From JAWWOL01 sp963797535 (GTDB lineage Bacteria > Actinomycetota > Actinomycetes > JAWWOL01): a DNA stretch of 64,000 nt. A program made the position numbers and the translations under genes. Positions 61,040-64,000 of this stretch are shown in pieces; the stretch's first letter is position 1, and the number at the start of each line of letters is the position of its first letter. Location: assembly GCA_963797535.1 (NCBI GenBank), contig CAWCPQ010000002.1, forward strand, positions 310,001-374,000, read 5' to 3'. Below the pieces are notes generated by a model. The model ran no database searches, had not been told where the DNA came from, and worked only from the letters and a program-made list of their open reading frames with translations.

Positions 61040-62122
61040 ATGGCACGAGTGACGCTGCAGACCATCGCGGACCGGGTCGGCGTGAGCCGGATGACGGTGT
61101 CCAACGCCTTCTCCCGGCCGGACCAGCTGTCGGACGAGCTGCGAGCCAAGGTGCTCGCAGCCGCCGACGAGCTGGGCTACGTCGGCCCGGACCCCGCGGC
61201 TCGGGCGCTTGCCAGGGGCTCCACCGGCGCCGTCGGCATGCTGTTGACGGACAGCCTTTCCGAGGCCTTCGGCGACTGGGTGGCCACCACGTTCCTGGCC
61301 TCGGTCGCGGACAGCCTGGCCAGCTCGGGCCTGGCTCTCACCCTGCTGACCCCCGGTGGACCGAACGGCATCGTTCCTGCGCGCGACGTCGCCATGGACG
61401 GTGCCCTCGTCTACGTCTGCGGTCCGGACAGCCAGGACGTGGCGTGGCTCAAGCGCCGCCGGTTGCCGATCGTCGGCGTCGACCAGAAACCGATCGACGG
61501 AGTTCCCAACGTCAACGTCGACGACCTGGCCGGTGGCCGCGCCGGCGCGCAGCACCTGATCGATCTCGGGCACCGCCGGTTCGGCATCCTCACCCTCGGC
61601 TTCGACGACCAGGTCGGTCTGGCCGACGTCGGCGGGGTCGATCCGTACGGCATGGCCGGCCAGATGCGTATGAAGGGCTGGCTCGAGGTGCTCGAGGCCG
61701 CCGACGTCGTTCCGATCGTTTCCGTAGCGCCGTTCCGTCCGGTCGACGCCGCCTACGACAGTGCCCGTCTCCTGCTCGAGAGCGAGGACCGGCCGACCGC
61801 AATCCTTTGCTACTCGGACGTTTTCGCCAGCGAGACAATCCGGGCAGCCGTCGACCTGGGGCTGCGTGTGCCCGAAGATGTGTCGGTCATCGGCTACGAC
61901 GACACGCCTCTCGCCGGCCAGCTCAAGCTGACCACGATCAACCAGGACATCCCCGGCAAGGCCCAGGCGGCGGTGACGCTGCTAGCCAACGTGCTCAAGG
62001 CGAGGGCCAACGGGACAGCCGAACCAACCGACCACGTGGCGATGCCGGTCAAGCTGGTGGTCCGCAGCACCACCGGTCCTGCCCCCCAACCGGCCAAGGC
62101 CAAGGCCGGCGCCAAGCGCTGA
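61040..62122 (+). CDS. LacI family transcriptional regulator, probable autoregulator
   Basis: A 360-residue repressor with an atypical LacI helix-turn-helix: RVTLQTIADRVGVSRMTVSNAFSRPDQLSDELRAKVLAAADELGY. The hinge is VGPDPAARALARGSTGAVG. The core carries IVGVDQKPIDGVPNVNVDDLAGGRAGAQHLIDLGHRRFGIL and VSVIGYDDTPLAGQLKLTTINQD. It is distinct from the two similar LacI proteins in the window, with an alkaline Ala/Lys tail (AKAKAGAKR). ATG 61040 is the first sound start after the 76-residue gene. The upstream perfect palindrome CTGTACCGGTACAG is a good candidate for its own operator. Confidence 0.9.
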   Translation: MARVTLQTIADRVGVSRMTVSNAFSRPDQLSDELRAKVLAAADELGYVGPDPAARALARGSTGAVGMLLTDSLSEAFGDWVATTFLASVADSLASSGLALTLLTPGGPNGIVPARDVAMDGALVYVCGPDSQDVAWLKRRRLPIVGVDQKPIDGVPNVNVDDLAGGRAGAQHLIDLGHRRFGILTLGFDDQVGLADVGGVDPYGMAGQMRMKGWLEVLEAADVVPIVSVAPFRPVDAAYDSARLLLESEDRPTAILCYSDVFASETIRAAVDLGLRVPEDVSVIGYDDTPLAGQLKLTTINQDIPGKAQAAVTLLANVLKARANGTAEPTDHVAMPVKLVVRSTTGPAPQPAKAKAGAKR

Positions 62123-62127
62123 GTCGG

Positions 62128-63006
62128 TCAGGGCAGCGCGTCGACCGCCTGCTCGGCGACAGTCATCCTGCGGGCAGCCGCGCGGGCCTTCTGCTCAGCC
62201 CTCTCTGCAGCCGTACGGGCAGCGCGCGCAGCCTTCTCGGCGCCGGCATGCTCGACGACAGCATCGTCGAGCTCGGCCCGAAGCCGGTCGACCCGCTCGG
62301 CCAGCCGCTGCGTCTCAGCTGCCGAGTCGTCGGCCATCCCGCGGGCCGCATCGCGGGCGGTTTCCGCTTCGGCAAGCGCCGCACGGGCCTCGCTCAGCGA
62401 CCGCTCGGCGCGCTCCCGCTCCAGCCGCTGCCGTTGCGCGGCCTCGTCGGACCTGGCGGACTTGGCGGACGCGGTCCGCTTGCCGCTCTTCGGCGGATCG
62501 CTGACGACGGACAGCCGCGGCCGCCCGGTGCCCGTCGCCGCTGACCCGCCGAACCCGGTGAACTCGAGGCCTTCGACCAGCCGCGCCTGCTGCAGCTGGT
62601 CGGCCAGAGCAGGGTCGGCAAGCGCCGCCCGCAAGGTCCGGTCGAGCCGCTCGGCGACCTCATCGCTGACCGGCTCACCGGCGAGGCCCTTGGCTTGCTG
62701 CACGAGCGCGTACACCAGCTGGGACTGCTGCCGGGTCAGCTGCCGGAGGTCGTCGCCGCTGAGAGTGGCCGTGGCCTCCCGTAGGGCTGCGCCGAGCTCG
62801 AGTAGCGGCGTCACCTCGTCGCCCCGCTGCCGGACCAGCTGGTTGGCCAGCCACGCATCCTTCGATGGTTTGCTCAGCGCCGTGATGGTGGTCGAGAGGT
62901 CACGGTCGCCGTCAGCGCGAGCCTGCTTGGCGCGCGCGTTTCGGGTCGCCACGAAGTCGGCCAACGGCAAGCCGTACAGCTCGTCGGCGACCCCGTCGAG
63001 GTCCAC
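62128..63006 (-). CDS. Coiled-coil protein of unknown function
   Basis: A 292-residue, highly charged protein. The N-terminal 140 residues (VADELYGLPLADFVATRNARAKQARADGDRDLSTTITALSKPSKDAWLANQLVR) form a helical domain seen in conserved actinobacterial proteins. The second half, from about residue 185, is a long Ala/Glu/Arg coiled coil. There is no signal peptide or membrane segment. GTG 63006 begins three bases after the ABC-2 permease stop, so the genes are probably co-transcribed. Function is unknown. Confidence 0.75.
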   Translation of the reverse strand: MDLDGVADELYGLPLADFVATRNARAKQARADGDRDLSTTITALSKPSKDAWLANQLVRQRGDEVTPLLELGAALREATATLSGDDLRQLTRQQSQLVYALVQQAKGLAGEPVSDEVAERLDRTLRAALADPALADQLQQARLVEGLEFTGFGGSAATGTGRPRLSVVSDPPKSGKRTASAKSARSDEAAQRQRLERERAERSLSEARAALAEAETARDAARGMADDSAAETQRLAERVDRLRAELDDAVVEHAGAEKAARAARTAAERAEQKARAAARRMTVAEQAVDALP

Positions 63007-63009
63007 GGC

Positions 63010-63793
63010 TCAGGCGTCGCGCTTTTCGAACAGGGTCCAGCACAGGCCCAAGACGATGAGCATGAACACGGTGAAGATCGTGGCACCGATCCACGGCGCC
63101 GGCAGGGCGCGTGTTGAGGTCGGCGTTGGTGGTGTCCACCCGCATGATCTGGGTGCCGGCCGTGAACGGCATCAGCTTGCCGATGTGCTGAAGGATCGAG
63201 ATGCTGCCGATGCTGAGCAGACCACGAATGATGTTCTCGGCAATGATCGGCATGACGATGACGATCACGATGGCGGCCGGGACACTGCGGAACAGCCCGG
63301 CGAGCGCCAGGCCGCAGAGTGCGAAGACGATCGGGTAGGCGATGGTGCCGAACCAGACGCGGCCGAGCGAGCCGGGGAACAGACCCAGGTCGGTCAGCTT
63401 GGACCCGAGGATCAGCAGCATCACGATGTAGCGGACCAGCTGGCAGACGAGGCCGATCAGCCCGACGTAGAGGATGACGACCAGGACCTTGGCGCCCATC
63501 AGCGTCGAGCGACGCGGCAACGCGTTGAGGGTGGGGCGGATGGTGTCGTAGCGGTACTCGTGGCCGAGGGAGAACACGCCGATCAGGCCGAGCAGGATGG
63601 ACATCAGCAGCACGAACACAGCCAGTGGGCCACCGACCAGGCCCTCGGCATAGTCGTTGACCGTGAACGGTTTCGGCGCACCCAGGGCGGTCAGGCCCAG
63701 CAGGCCCGATGCGAGGATCGCCAGCCCGGTCAGCCACCACGTCGAACGCAGGGTCTTCACGCGTACCCATTCGTAGCGCAGTGCGTCGCTCAT
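63010..63793 (-). CDS. ABC-2 type transporter permease (frameshifted in this sequence)
   Basis: A membrane subunit of about 261 residues. It begins YEWVRVKTLRSTWWLTGLAILASGLLGL, then has six hydrophobic segments (for example LAVFVLLMSILLGLIGVFSLGHEYRYDTIRPTLNALPRR, the second with the conserved E-Y-R-T motif of ABC-2 exporters). After an extra C in a CCC run near 63110 the last helix reads WIGATIFTVFMLIVLGLCWTLFEKR. The length is one base over a multiple of three. ATG 63793 overlaps the ATPase stop by four bases. Confidence 0.88.
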
Positions 63794-64000
63794 GCCATGT
63801 CCCCCGTCGTTCCGCCATGAAATTCTTCCGCACCGGCCGTCGCCTCGAGGAAGGCTTCCTCGAGGGTCGCGGTGCGCGTGGTCAGCTCGTGCACGACCAT
63901 GCCCTCGGCGAAGGCGAGGTCCCCGACCGCTTCCTGCTCGATGCCGGTCAAGGACAGCCGGCCGTAGGGCTCCTCGATCACCTGCACACCGCGAGCCGAC
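63790..64000 (-). CDS. ABC transporter ATP-binding protein, C-terminal part (cut by the window edge)
   Basis: Only the last 69 residues are inside the window. The segment GRLSLTGIEQEAVGDLAFAEGMVVHELTTRTATLEEAFLEAT is the C-terminal extension of ABC-2 type ATPases. The nucleotide-binding domain lies beyond the edge. Coupling to the permease by a four-base overlap confirms the pair. Substrate unknown. Confidence 0.75.
   Translation of the reverse strand, partial: SARGVQVIEEPYGRLSLTGIEQEAVGDLAFAEGMVVHELTTRTATLEEAFLEATAGAEEFHGGTTGDMA

Noticed and set aside
59086..61149. A 687-residue minus-strand frame
   Set aside because: It is antisense to the intact MFS, DUF2530, 76-residue and LacI genes and has the composition of a GC-skew shadow.
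1..64000. CRISPR arrays, prophages, insertion sequences, replication origins
   Set aside because: No regularly spaced repeats, transposase, integrase or phage structural genes, and no origin motif clusters were found. The tRNA genes lack adjacent integrases or duplicated 3' ends.

Overview
The window is high-GC DNA from an actinomycete (Actinomycetota), probably a free-living soil-type organism. Support comes from the gene set (RpfB, protein O-mannosyltransferase, a SepX/GlpR-like divisome protein, an archaeal/eukaryote-like ProRS), frequent GTG starts, four-base GTGA/ATGA gene overlaps, many apparently leaderless promoters and DasR-type operators. Family or genus cannot be fixed from this sequence alone.

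Layout. 1-4.4 kb: MBL hydrolase, RDD protein, proS, a CMD-like protein, and a coupled cysteine dioxygenase-rhodanese pair. 4.6-5.05 kb: a tandem 198/199-bp repeat carrying long hairpins. 5-14.8 kb: the conserved actinobacterial run rsmI-metG-tatD-rpfB-rsmA-ispE-ABC-F, interrupted by a secreted-protein gene between rsmA and ispE, with pmt divergent from rsmI. 16.4-18.4 kb: two tandem signal peptidase I genes. 18.5-22.8 kb: a TetR gene beside two exported-protein genes that share a near-identical promoter/operator block. 23-30 kb: tRNA-Ala, then galU-moeA(glp)-moaC-mog-rimJ-sepX/glpR, each of the first five junctions overlapping or nearly so, and a diguanylate cyclase. 30-41 kb: 5-formyl-THF cycloligase, YihY, an anti-sigma-type ATPase, a GGDEF-EAL protein, FmdB, a SAF/CpaB protein, TldE/TldD, MscL, a CBS protein with a coupled 45-residue ORF, and a YkuD transpeptidase. 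41.5-51 kb: tRNA-Arg, PAS-GGDEF, MFS-pdxH, citrate synthase, an AbiEi-type protein with flanking hairpin repeats, three tandem eight-cysteine membrane-anchored paralogues, and serC. 51-62 kb: carbohydrate region with GH1 beta-glucosidase, three LacI regulators, an aldo/keto reductase, a GH18 chitinase preceded by three DasR-like sites, an MFS exporter and DUF2530. 62-64 kb: a coiled-coil protein and the start of an ABC-2 exporter.

About twenty genes are broken by small frameshifts although all conserved motifs survive. In all eleven genes with one clear shift, the length is one base over a multiple of three, so systematic single-base insertion errors in the assembly are more likely than gene decay. 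These genes are annotated as CDS over their inferred full extent.

The most unusual items are the eight-cysteine triplet, the TetR/twin-promoter exported-protein locus, the palindrome-controlled 76-residue protein next to a LacI gene, and the hairpin-bearing tandem repeat.
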